In this document: positions 46,951 through 58,193 of the stretch, one piece after another
Layout: each line of letters starts with the position of its first letter
How positions within the stretch are numbered: the stretch's first letter is position 1
NCBI RefSeq assembly: GCF_902459465.1
Contig: NC_047063.1
Span: 12,771,343 to 12,835,342, forward strand
Direction of reading: 5' to 3'
Source of the DNA: Asterias rubens
Taxonomy: Eukaryota; Echinodermata; Asteroidea; Forcipulatida; Asteriidae
Length of the DNA: 64,000 nt
Program-made: the position numbers and the translations under genes
The notes under the pieces: model-generated
What the model saw: the letters and a program-made list of their open reading frames with translations, nothing else
Told to the model about the DNA's origin: nothing
Databases searched by the model: none

Positions 46951-47520
46951 ATCGCAGAGGAAAATTTATATTTTCCATGTATTTATGTAGGCCTTATTTA
47001 TTCGTTGATTTAAATAGTATTTTTAAAATATCATTATTTTAAAACTCGACACAGGCCTACGGTTTCTAATCTAGTTGACTCTGGGTGTTGTCTATTAATG
47101 TGATTTAATGTTGATGCTATTTCATCTGTCACTTTGTCGCTGATTTGTTTGTAGGTCATTGGAGATCGTCCAATCAGCTGGGAAGATCGTGAGTCTTTAC
47201 CATATAGTCAGGCTACCCTGATGGAGATACAGCGAGCCGCTAGCCTTTCGTACATGGTAGTCAGGGCAGCCTACACCGATGCCACCATATTTGATTACAA
47301 GATTCCGAAAGGCATTGAAGTCTGGGTGAATATTTGGTTAGTGATAACAATTTTTTTAAATGTATAACAATGAATGACACATAATAACAGATTGAAATTT
47401 GCATCGGAGATAAATAATATTTATTTTTGGTCTTACCCAATATATACACTGAGGTGTTGTAACACTGTATACTCAGTACTTACCCAAGCTCTGTGGGGAC
47501 AAACAATATCACATGCAAGT

Positions 47521-47700
47521 GTCGTGGCCGAGCGGTTAAGAGCACCGAATTCAAACTCTGGTGTTTTTGATCAGCAGAGTGTGGGTTCGAATCCCCAGCC
47601 GTGACACTGTGTCCTTGAGCAAGACCCTTAACCATTGCTTCGTCCTTCGGATGGGACGTAAAGCCGTTGGTCCCATGTGTTGTGTAACGCATGTTGCAGG
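47521..47700 (+). repeat. tRNA-derived SINE
   Basis: The 5' part resembles a class II tRNA (Leu/Ser type), with A box TGGCCGAGCGG and B box GGTTCGAATCC. Outer stem GTCGTGG pairs only partly with CCGTGAC. The tail (CTTGAGCAAGACCCTTAACC, GGATGGGACGTAAAGCCGTT) is a dispersed repeat seen at 20040. I favour a SINE over a working tRNA gene. Confidence 0.6.
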
Positions 47701-48094
47701 AAGTTCTCGTGAATACTGTCCATATCAAATCTAAACAAAATGTCACTTTAATCTGAAACTACATGACTACACGTATTTTACATAATATACAAAGGGGACC
47801 ATCTGGAGAAAATCTAATCGTGCTTATGTATGCGACAACATTTCTAATTCGTTAAAGCACCGAAAATAATAAAGTTAATGACAATCTCAAATAAGCTGCA
47901 AGCAGCTGTTATTGGGATGCCAATAACTCTGTAAAATATTCATTGATTCTTTGGAGCATTCTGCATTAAAGCCGAATATAGCAAACCCAAGGCCTTGTGA
48001 AACGATCGAGGTAGTGAGTACAGATACACGAGCTCACTGCATGCAATGGGATCACTAAGACTGTTTTTTTTTTACAGTGTCAAACTTTCCCCAA

Positions 48095-48315
48095 AAGATA
48101 GCACAGTCAGTTTGATATTGGATGTTGGACATTTGCAGAGGTTCATACAGCGAATGTCTACTTCTTTCGATATTGGACATTGGACATGTATAATATTTGT
48201 ACAGCAGTCTCTAAAATGGAAATTTGATTTTCACTGTACCAATCTATGTGGATGTCCAATATCGAAACCTCAAACGTAGAAATCCGCTGTGAATGCCCAA
48301 TGTCCAATACCAACA
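48095..48315. repeat. Inverted repeat with GATATTGGACATTGGACA arms
   Basis: ATTGGATGTTGGACATTTGC and CGATATTGGACATTGGACAT on the left pair with GTCCAATATCG and GCCCAATGTCCAATACC on the right. It is a possible foldback element in the P450 pseudogene intron. Confidence 0.5.
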
Positions 48316-50847
48316 AACCTTACTGTCATCCAAATCAACAATTTTATGAGAAACTGAGAAAAAAAAAACAAAAAAAAAACCCATTAACACCCAAATAATA
48401 TTGGCTGAACTTAAGAAAACTGTAGATTCACACTGAATAGCTTATTTGTCATTGGACTTTGAAATGTTTACAATAATTGTGAGGTATTTTTGCGGCGCAC
48501 CCAGACAAACAACACATATTTTCAACCTTGGCCCATTTGCCCATCTGGCTGACCTTAAAAATGATAAGGATTATGGTTACTATGGAAACTGATACACAAG
48601 TTGTCTGCCTCTTCTATCATTTGAACTCTCCTGTGACCTGCCTGTCTGTATTGATGTAAAATGAACTAGTTTGCACACATTCCTAGTTTGAGAAGTCGAA
48701 ATCGGGGAGCCATCAGTTCGCGCGAGAGCAGTGATCTCGCGAGAGCACTATCTCAGCGCGTGGGCCGATTTAACGACTTGTCCACAAGTCTAATTCCTAG
48801 AGGGTGGATAGAATATCTTTAAATTCTACCCATGCCGCAGTACTGCAGTACAATTAACCTGCATTAAATGTGCAGTGACAAGAAGAAAGCAAGAAGTGTG
48901 AACATTCAAGGTTTCTGTATTTTGAACTTCTATTGTGTTTGCCAATTCGGAGTTGTTTGTTTGACCCAAATGTGCGGGTCTGCTCCAATTCAAAATATGG
49001 GGTTTGTTACGGAGCAACACTTTATGAGTAGACTAGTAGACCTGCAGTTAATGCCGGTGGGCCAACTGTTCCCACGAGCAAAGGCCGTTCGATATTTCCG
49101 AGTCGATGTGTACAAATCAATTGAAATGAAATAAAATGTGGCAATGCATGCATTATTAAAAATTATTTGTGCATTTTTTTGAGAAAAAAAGCAAACAGCT
49201 TCATCATATCCAAGGAGCAGCAATCTTTTCACGTAAACCCTTTGTAAAGAAAACATGTTTTCATTATTAGTCTTGATGAAGTTAGAGACCATCTTGAGTT
49301 TTCTTTGTTGATGTTTGTTCCCCGCGCAATTTTTCCCTGTAGTATAAAATGTTGCCATCCTCTCAAAACGTCCCGATTTTCTAAGGATTCCCATTTTTGA
49401 GTCGTTTTAGAGATTACAAAATTTCCCCATTATAAGCACTACGACAGTGGCAATTTTGATACGTACAGAAACAAAATTGCGTTCCGCGCTGCGTGAACTA
49501 CCTCAAATTTCCAAATGGCCGACGAGCATTGGGCGACCTGTACAATAAGACAGACCACAACATTTGGCGGAGGGTAGTTTGAAATGAAGGACACATGTGT
49601 CGGATCCAGCTTTGACTATCCAATCTTTAATGGAATGGCATTAAGTCTGTATTTAATTCGATGCTAATTGTCAATACAGAATCTCCCATAGTTGAAGTTG
49701 GAATGTTTTATTACGTAATATTGAATAACTTTTGCCGTTCACTTTGGGCACACACAATTGCGGTCTGTCGTCGTTTGTGCAGTGGTATAAGTGTGTCAGC
49801 CATGGGTAGTCGTTCATTAATAGGTCAGGATGCTTTAATGGTGAGCTTGGTCTTTCCATGGAGGAAGGAAATGCATTTTCCTCCATGGTATTAATAACAG
49901 TTGAAATTCAGCAACCATTTTGTGAATTGTAGTAAGGTAATAAACTATTTGAAAACATAGTTGTTATTCCTTAACGTGTAATTTTGTGTCCCATGATGAT
50001 CAATAATTGTCACTTATGGTTGGAAAACCCATAGCAGTTGTACAGTTTTGTATAGTCGAGACCCTAAAGACCTTTATTATCTTGAAGTTTTCCCATTGAC
50101 ATCAATATATTCCAAACCGAGGCTGGAAGAACAAAATAGTCTGGTTCCTCTTTGAAAAACGATGATATTATCATTTGTTATTGTTGTTTAATGCAAGGAA
50201 CATGACCAAGATGGAGACAGCATGATATGGGTCTTGCACGAGGGGGATACATAGAGGAAAATCCAAGACCTGCAACACTGATGTTTAGGCATTTACCGTT
50301 ACATACCTTTTTTTTCGCAGAACAGTCGACAATAATTTCTGTATTTTACCTTGTATTTTATTTACATCTGAAGTAGCTGTTGCTTACGGAAGGTCACGCA
50401 TATATTTATTTATTACTTATATAGTGAGTCATTGAAGTGCAACATATATTTTCCTCTTATATATTTTCCAACACCCACCCACCACAGAAATAAGCAGGAT
50501 ACCAGTCACAAATTATTGTGACGTGGAAGTTTGCTGGTAACCTTATTCTGGAGACGCAATTTTGTTATGCCTAGCTACTTTTTGTGCTTAAACGGCTCTA
50601 TGAAATTGGACCCTGGCTAAAACGGACCACCACTTATTTCCTGTATATTTGTATCCTATCATTTTCTGATTTTACGTGCCTTTAATATACATGTATACTA
50701 CTTCCAGGTCTGTACATCATGACGCCTCGATCTGGGCGGACGCAAAGACATTTTGACCCCGGTCGATTCCTGAACGATGAGGGTACCGAGCTGGTCCGTC
50801 ACGAAGGATTCATACCGTTCTCTGCTGGTAAGAAATCTAGTTGAACT

Positions 50848-51088
50848 ACACTCTAAAAACTATCTGGTCAGAATTGACCCGGGGGTCCCATTGAGCCTGA
50901 CCTGTTTTGGGGTCAAGTTGACCCGGAAACTGGCCTAAAAATATGATTTGTTCCCCTCAGATTCTATGTCAGTTTGAACCATTACCATGTATTATTTTTT
51001 TTGCCAGTTTTCGGGTCAGCGGAAATAGGTCATGATCTACGGTACTCGGAATCCGGGTTAATTTTGACCCGGAAGTTGTTAGTGTGTA
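50848..51088. mobile_element. MITE with TACACTCTAAAAA ends and GACCCGG repeats
   Basis: TACACTCTAAAAAC on the left is inverted near the right end (AGTTGTTAGTGTGTA). The interior repeats GGTCAGAATTGACCC-type and TTGACCCGGAA phrases in both orientations. It starts 20 bp after the P450 exon ending at 50827. Confidence 0.6.
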
Positions 51089-53123
51089 AGGGACGATTCC
51101 TTTGAAGTTGATTTAGCACACCCATCCATCTTACTTCATAATATAATCTATACACACTGAAGAACAAGTAATGCCTCAAATGAACCAGATACTTTAAATC
51201 AAAGGTCTCAAATGTCAGTAGCTTTAAACTTTTACTTTTGTAGGTTTAATCAGGAATGAAATGTATGATTTTGGCCAGGTATTTTGTCTTCTTTTTCCGT
51301 TTGTTAATATATTTTATGATATCATTGGTCAATGGTACTTGACATTTGTAAACAATGACAATTAGATAATTCTGAATGGCCCCTTTTACTGTCAAATAGA
51401 ATGTGACTTCCTCATTTTGTTCACGCTCAACACTGTCATTAGTTTGGTTGTTGTATGCATATTTTGTTAATTTGCATATAGTTTGTGTCCTGCTGGTTTG
51501 TTTGTTTTAAAACATCTTCCCATCATGGGAACTTAAGGTAAACTCCCACAAGGGGATGTAAACACCATTTCCCGTTCGGATGGATGTTTCCCCTTCGGAT
51601 GTTTCCCTATATAAAAATGTGGTTTCCTTTTAAACATATACACAATTCATCTGATATTATCACACGATAAATCTTGTTGACACTATTTTGGGAATCACAT
51701 TACCATTATGTTACTGTCTAGTGAATGTTTTGAGCTGATGTTAGATGGGCGCCACTGTCTTTACATGCAAATAGACTACCCAAAATGGCTGACCAATGGG
51801 CAGACAGTAGGTGCGTGTGACGTCAGAGTGAACAAATACTATAATTATACAGACATATTTGGTGTAAATGTCAGTCACACTAAGACTAACTAAAACAATA
51901 CGAACATGCTCATTGAGAAATCTGCTCGTAATTAGAAGTCACGTTTTTATTTGAGTTAATCATTCTGGGAATAGTTGCAAGATAGGAATTCCTCGCATAC
52001 TGTTAATTACTTGTTAAAGGTATTTTATGCAGGATTGGTAGAGCTGCCAGAAGTCGCAGTCAGTGTTTATGTTTTCTGTGACCAACCATATAATATGAAA
52101 TAACAAGCCTGTGGACATTTTTGCTAAATCCATTGTGTAAGTAAGATGACAATAGTGAAAAGCATGAACAATTTTCAGCAAGAAATACATTGGGCCGAAA
52201 TCTGTTACGTTGTTTTTGTAGGCTATTAGATATACAGTTTTCTCTTCATATCAGAGAGAAATGTTTCACAGAAAAGCGGTTCTAGTATAAACATCATACT
52301 CTGTAACCTTGCTGATTCTATGACTAAACTTATACATATAGGCAGTGATGTTTTGTATCCTTACTGTCATGACCACCAACCTTTAAAAAACAAGTCAATG
52401 TACTCTGCAAATCTCAGCTCTTGGAGATATAGAAGCCACGTGTGATGAATAGCAGGTCATGCACCTTGGATGTTGTCATGTTGTAATTAATCAATGATAA
52501 AGATAGCGAATAATTAATCAAATCCAACATGACTGCGCAGTGGCATATATGTTAGAAAGCTATTGGATTCTACTTTATTTCTGATCAATGGCGCAATAAA
52601 TATTGATGCTACAAACATAATGCCTACCTTTTTTGAAAAGATCGTGCCCTATTCTTTATTGGTACAGTAATCATCACAATCGAAATAAAAAATAATTGGC
52701 AGACAATACCTAAATCGCGGACATTTTGTACATCAAGTCAACAAGATTAAAAAAAAAAGCTAGTCAAAAATATAGAAGCCTTCGCGAAAGACTCTGATGG
52801 GTCGAAACGTCAGGCTTTTTTGCACAAAATATAGAAGAACCGTTCAAGTGCACAAAGCACAATGATGAAACAGAAAATTTAAAATAGCTTGAAAAAAATC
52901 CAGTAAATTTCACAACTCCGTTTGGTCTGATTTTGTTTGACTAGGCAGTCGAGCCTGCATGGGTGAATCTCTCGGGAAGATGGAAATCTTCATCTTCTTC
53001 ACGTCAATAATGAAACACTTCCGGGTTCAGCCTCCTCCAGATGAGACCCCGCCCACTACGGAAGGAACGCTGGACTTTACTAGGAATCCAAAACCTTTTA
53101 GGGTGTGTTTTGTACCGCGTTAG

Positions 53124-53807
53124 GAACACAGCCGCATCTCTGACAGCTATAAAACAACCATCCTTTGAAAATTTGGACTAAATTGGTCACCGAAGTCGCA
53201 AGGGAATAATGACTGTAGAAAGCACCCTCGTTTAAAGTTTTTTCGTAAAGTTTTTTTTAATGGCGTTCTTGAGGCTTGGGCCATATAGTTATTTGCAGCG
53301 CAGTTGTTAAAACTAAGCATATCGACAATCAGTGTGACTATTCTCTCGGATGACTTGTAATTAACTCATTGAACAATCTCGAGTCCTTATTTGGAATTGC
53401 AAAATGACACGACACGGTTGCACTATGATGCTTTCACTAATTAATCAGCCGTTGAATATTTTAGAAGATAATATGCCATGTTGTTTTAGAGATATGAGTG
53501 GCACGCAGCAGCTTGCTTTGGGTGATGTTTTGTTTTCCATTATCAGGATTATGAAAGTTATTAAAGTCGATATAGCTACTTCATTGTCAGCCTTAAAGAC
53601 AAGCCCCGGAGCTAAAGCCATGGTTTGAACCAATGGAATTCCAATAACACATGCTTTACGATATATATTAGCATAAGGAAGGGATGGTAGAAGAGTAATC
53701 ACCAATCCCGTCCTTGAAGCAAAGAATTCAAAATACTCAACACCAGACGGTGTGGAAACACCTTTTGTAAAAGTCGGTTATACCATGTTTGATGAATACC
53801 AGTGGAC
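53124..53807. other. Flank downstream of the P450 pseudogene
   Basis: It contains the end of the P450 reading frame and AT-rich DNA. Open frames of 74-86 codons at 53404-53705 overlap on opposite strands and show no family motif. Confidence 0.4.
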
Positions 53808-54186
53808 TTAAAGGGTACTGAACACCTTTGGTAATTGTCAAAGACCAGTGTTCCCACTTGGTGTATCCCAACACTTGCACAAAATAACAAATCTGTGAAT
53901 ATTTTGACTGAATTTGTCATTGAAGTTGTAGAAGAATAATGAAAGAAAACGCATTGTTGCACTATTGTGTGCTTTCAGATGCCTTATAAAAGGCTTCAGG
54001 TCTGAAGTATTAAAATTATCTCGTTATCAAAACCTACATTACTTCAGATGAAGCCGTTTATCACAATGTTGTACATGTACATGTATACTGAACAGCTCTT
54101 CATTGCTGGTTACCAAGTTAAGTCGTTATGGCAACACATATTTTGAGTACATTTTACTACAAATAATGTCCAGCTAGTGCCTTTAA
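53808..54186. mobile_element. TTAA-family MITE, variant
   Basis: TTAAAGGGTACTGAACACCT at the left and ATGTCCAGCTAGTGCCTTTA with TTAA at the right. Interior phrases match the main family. Confidence 0.75.
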
Positions 54187-56905
54187 AGACATTCACGTTT
54201 TAATTCTTAATGGTGAATTAGAGCATAGTTTTCTATTCTCACTGACCTCGAGTTTGTAACATCATTGTATCGGAACAAAAGTGTAAGTACCCTGCAGTCG
54301 TCACAACAGTGTAAACACAATGCAGTCACAACATTGTCTGAATACATTGCTTGGGCCGAAACTATAGGCTAACATTATATGGGGTGAAGGGGGGGGGGGG
54401 GGGGGGTGAAGGGGGGGGGGGGTGAAGGGGGGGGGTACATCTGGCCTGGGTAGTTTCCGTTTTCAAACCCCCTTTCAGCGCCCTTTTCTGATTTTTATAA
54501 GATAACCTTTTACCGCGAGTGTCAAAACTAATACATTGTCTACGTGTGTAAATAGAAAAATATTTTGAAAGACATTGAAGTTATCACATTAAAGCTTGTA
54601 AAATGTAGAAACAAAAATTCTGGTAATTTTAAATCTAGAAGCAATCCATATTCCAAATGGGGCACGGGGGGGGGGGGCATAATTTGGAGCCCCTGCGCCC
54701 TTATAGTTACACTACTAATCCGTTTGCTAACAAAATGCACCAACTATACCATCAGAAAATAAGTATGGGGAACGCAAGTCGTCCTATTAAGAAATGTTTT
54801 AGCAACATTTAGCAAACAAGCAGGATCAAGATTGTCTCAAAAAAGTTTACTTAAAAATTACTTATTGCCATTTTTTAGTTTGCTGAAACTGGGCATGCTC
54901 CCTTGCTGCCAAAAGTCATAGAACCAGTGCATATCATTTCCTCTCGTTTTCAACTCTAGTTCTATAACACACACATTCTATTTTTGACATCCCTGTGATG
55001 AAGACACCTTTGTTCTTTTCTTTGTCTCTGTGTAGTTAAGAACCTCCCATAGACTTTGTTCATTAAATCCCTTGCGGAACACAAGGAAGTGACTATGAAA
55101 TAACCGTGGCCTTTTATGTCTTATATCACCCATGTCAGGTATACATGTTCATGTACATGTATACAAATGTACATATGTACATGAAGAGATTTTTCTCTCG
55201 TTTTCATAAGATAGCTTAGGGTGATATCTTTAACTGCTTGTGGCAAACCGTTCAGAAGCAACATTGGTATCTATGGTATCTTGCATACACGGAATACATG
55301 GAATATCTTAGCTTCTAGTTTTAATCGCTTTTGCAGAACATTTCCACGCCATACTTGTTCTATACGATCCGTTATCATGACACTGGGGAAAACACATGAC
55401 GTTGGATTTTTCCTTAATAAGGATCGAGTCGTCAATCCTCCAAATACAGCCATCTTGGAAAACATATTCTTAGGTAGAAAATAACAATGATTTGCAATTC
55501 TAAATTTTCATCTGGTTTATTTTAACATTAACTTGTGACAATATGTCCCTAGTAAAATGGTTTTAAGCTTATAAGTTAGTAAATTACAAATGTGTCAAAT
55601 AAACATGTGCTTTTATGTAGCACAATATAAACCCAAAGAGAACAGGCGCAATTATAAGTTGACAAAAATAATCCCGAAATATTATTTGCATTCGAATGAT
55701 GAATCGTTAACACCCGCCTTGTCCTATTGATGTAAATCCCACCTTCAGAAAGTATGGTCCCGATTTTATGATTTAGTAGTCAAACTGTGCCAATGTTACA
55801 TGTACATGTCGTTTAAACAAATATTAGTTTTGCTACGTGTAAACAGAATTGTCTATTATACATTGGAACAAGTTACACATTTTTTTGTTGGTTTCCGGAA
55901 TATTTTACGCGAAAATATTTCCGGTATAATTCACAACTATACAATTGAACATTGCTACTGCATTTATTGTGATAAAGATTTGAAGTTATTATAGAATGAC
56001 ATTCAGTTATTGCTTTCAATTTGATTTTGTTTTTAAAAGCTGGTTATTTACACGCATTTATTTATGTTCAGCTAGTGTAAAAAGAAACACAGGTTTAAGT
56101 TGAAATTAAACCCAGTCATCCGTTCAAAACTTGATCTAAAATGTGCATCACTGAAGCTAAATATATCTTTATTTTAAAGTAAACCCTGTCTACAAAAGAA
56201 CTCAAATAAGTTTTTTTTACATTAACAAATTTCATCAAAAATACATGGACTCGTGCGAGTCTATTATTTAACCTCAAAACCCCCTAATCAAATGACCAAA
56301 TTTTCGGGAATTGATCAGACAGTTTTTAAAGATTTAAGTTGTAAACAAACAAAAAACACAAAACCGAATTGAACCAATGATTCAAATGAAAATTGAAATT
56401 TCTTAGAAAGCCCATTGAATGAGTTTTCGTCTGTCATCAAATTCTTTCAAAATCAAAATCTCAAAAAGAAATGTCCAAACCTTTACACTGTTTCAAGTAT
56501 TTGTTATTTTAAGTACATGTACCTGTAAAGAATAGAGAACATCTGAAACACCTCAAACGAATGTTTACTTTGTTCACGATTTATGGATGTTTATATGATA
56601 CTGAAATTCATCAATTATTTAGAAACAAAAAGGTACAAATCCTGTCCAAGATCTGTACCAAAGAAATATTTGTTTTCTCAAAAAAATATACACTTCCAAT
56701 TGCACTGCAAACGTTACATCTTATACCACTTGTTAAAGTTGAACCTATTATTACCGTGTGTTTTATCTGACCTTAAAAATCCCAAGCTAAATCTTCACTT
56801 TTATAATTTAATTTTTAACGACAATATTTCTTTAAATAATTGCATGGGATATGCATAGATACACACAAAATCTGCCACCACAACACTAAATGCCTTCTTT
56901 AAACA
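54187..56905. other. Intergenic DNA between the P450 pseudogene and the guanidino kinase
   Basis: It contains a G-rich homopolymer cluster (54380-54434; GGTGAAGGGGGG units) and AT-rich sequence. No conserved frame was found on either strand. Confidence 0.45.
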
Positions 56906-57141
56906 TACACTCTAAAAACGAGTCAGAATTGACCCACTTCTTGGTCCCATTGAGCTGATCCATTTCTGGGTCAGTGAGATATCAGATGTTTGTCAAAGTA
57001 ACCCCGCAATGGGTCAAACTGACGCAGAATCTGACTCCAAATCTAATTGAACAGTTTCCGGATTAACCTGACCCAAAATGAGTCAAGCCCCTAGGACATT
57101 GAATTTGAGTCGATTCTGAACCTAATATTTTGAGAGTGTAC
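56906..57141. mobile_element. MITE with ACACTCTAAAAA ends, second copy
   Basis: The left ACACTCTAAAAACGAGTCAG and right TTTTGAGAGTGTA ends are inverted. GGGTCA/TGACCC phrases fill the interior, as at 50848-51088. A further fragment is at about 60900-60975. Confidence 0.6.
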
Positions 57142-57484
57142 GATTCTACATAAAGAACACTGCAAAATTTAAGATAAAGAACCACTTCCTAAAGACGAAC
57201 AATTCAGAGTAGTTCTTATGAGAGAAAAATTTGAGAGTTTCACTGTTTTAAGTTATGTGTACAAAATGTGTCTAAACAATGTGCATGGCTATCGTCTACG
57301 GATTCAATGTTTCGTTTGTTTTATTACCCAATCTGCAACTTAAAACTAAGCCAAAAGTTCAAACACCAATCTAGCAACAGTCTATTGTTCATATAAATAC
57401 TTAGTTTGGATCACGGGTTCTAACAACTTGATTATATTTTATATTCTACCGTGGTAAGTATATTATATAAAGTTTATTTCTCCG

Positions 57485-57620
57485 GCAGGGCTAGTTTCAT
57501 AGAGAGACTTGAGCAATCAATGGTGCTTAATATTTTCTATCAAGCAAAAAACAAGCATATTTTTGTTGTGCTAAGCTACTGTTGTGCTTAAGCAGCTCTT
57601 TGAAATTGAGCCCTGGTTAC
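57485..57620. mobile_element. Hairpin MITE, GGGCTCAATTTCA family
   Basis: GGGCTAGTTTCATAGAGAGA on the left and GCTCTTTGAAATTGAGCCCT on the right are inverted. GCTTAAGCA-like motifs lie inside. Confidence 0.6.
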
Positions 57621-57962
57621 TAATCATGTTAAATTAAAGCCTTTGGCAGTTGTAACCAAAATCCAGCAAGTCACCGTCTTCTATGACCACTTTATATTGT
57701 ACAAACACAAAACAAAATACTCCGACTAACTCGGGACTTGAAAAACATACTGACAATTGAAGAATAAATAAATAGAACGAAAGGTACACAAAGTTTTATT
57801 TTGCATAAAGCAAGGTGAATACTGAAGGAAGACAATGTGAAATTACTGACGTCATGCATACAGATAAATTCAGTGTCTTCAAAATGTATGACTACAATAC
57901 AGAAAAAAAGTATCGTGGGTTTGGGATTTAATTGGACGCCGAAATCGGATTTTAACTTAAGC

Positions 57963-58161
57963 TCAGGGCCTTATTTCATAGAGCTGCTTCTGCACAAACA
58001 GTAGCTAAGCACAAAACAATTATGCTTACTATAAAAAGGTTACCAGCCAAACTACATTATCACGTGTACAATTTATGACTTGTATCTTTCTCCTTTTTTT
58101 CTAAGCTGAAAATTGTTGAGCAATATTTTCTGCTTCAGCAGCTCTATGAAATTGAGCCCAC
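57963..58161. mobile_element. Hairpin MITE in the guanidino kinase 3' UTR
   Basis: AGGGCCTTATTTCATAGAGC and GCAGCTCTATGAAATTGAGC-type ends are inverted. It ends 33 bp from the guanidino kinase stop codon (58194), so it is probably transcribed in the 3' UTR. A candidate poly(A) signal (AATAAA on the minus strand) is at 57795-57800. Confidence 0.6.
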
Positions 58162-58193
58162 CATGTGATTTGATTCTAATTGGATAGTTCGAT

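Larger units (their letters stand above)
41837..53123 (+). pseudogene. CYP2-type cytochrome P450 pseudogene
   Basis: P450 blocks occur in order in six segments. 41837-42110 has PPDPQTVPFLVDFG to EVLVKTELDFADKP, but no N-terminal membrane anchor is visible. 44630-44770 has GDRWKNQRSFALTTLRSFGFGK. 45079-45517 has NVLFALIFGLR, DDFLEDQIQKHAD and helix I (GAWIESASFTLLWSLLYMSL). 47155-47336 has DRESLPYSQATLMEIQRAAS. 50708-50827 has SVHHDASIWADAKTF to FIPFSAG. 52945-53123 completes the haem motif FSAGSRACMG and ends VCFVPR. Disablements: TAA at 45137, TAG at 45212 with a frame change and an apparent deletion of about 14 codons, another frame change near 45402, and one extra T in 50751-50754. Splice sites between the segments are otherwise good. 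The functional family would be an ER mono-oxygenase. Sequencing errors could explain indels but hardly all of these. Confidence 0.8.

Noticed and set aside
47521-47606. A functional tRNA-Leu/Ser gene
   Set aside because: The outer stem pairs poorly, and the unit continues into a tail that is dispersed elsewhere, as in SINEs.
53404-53962. Small ORFs after the P450 pseudogene
   Set aside because: They overlap on both strands, carry no motif and partly fall within a MITE.
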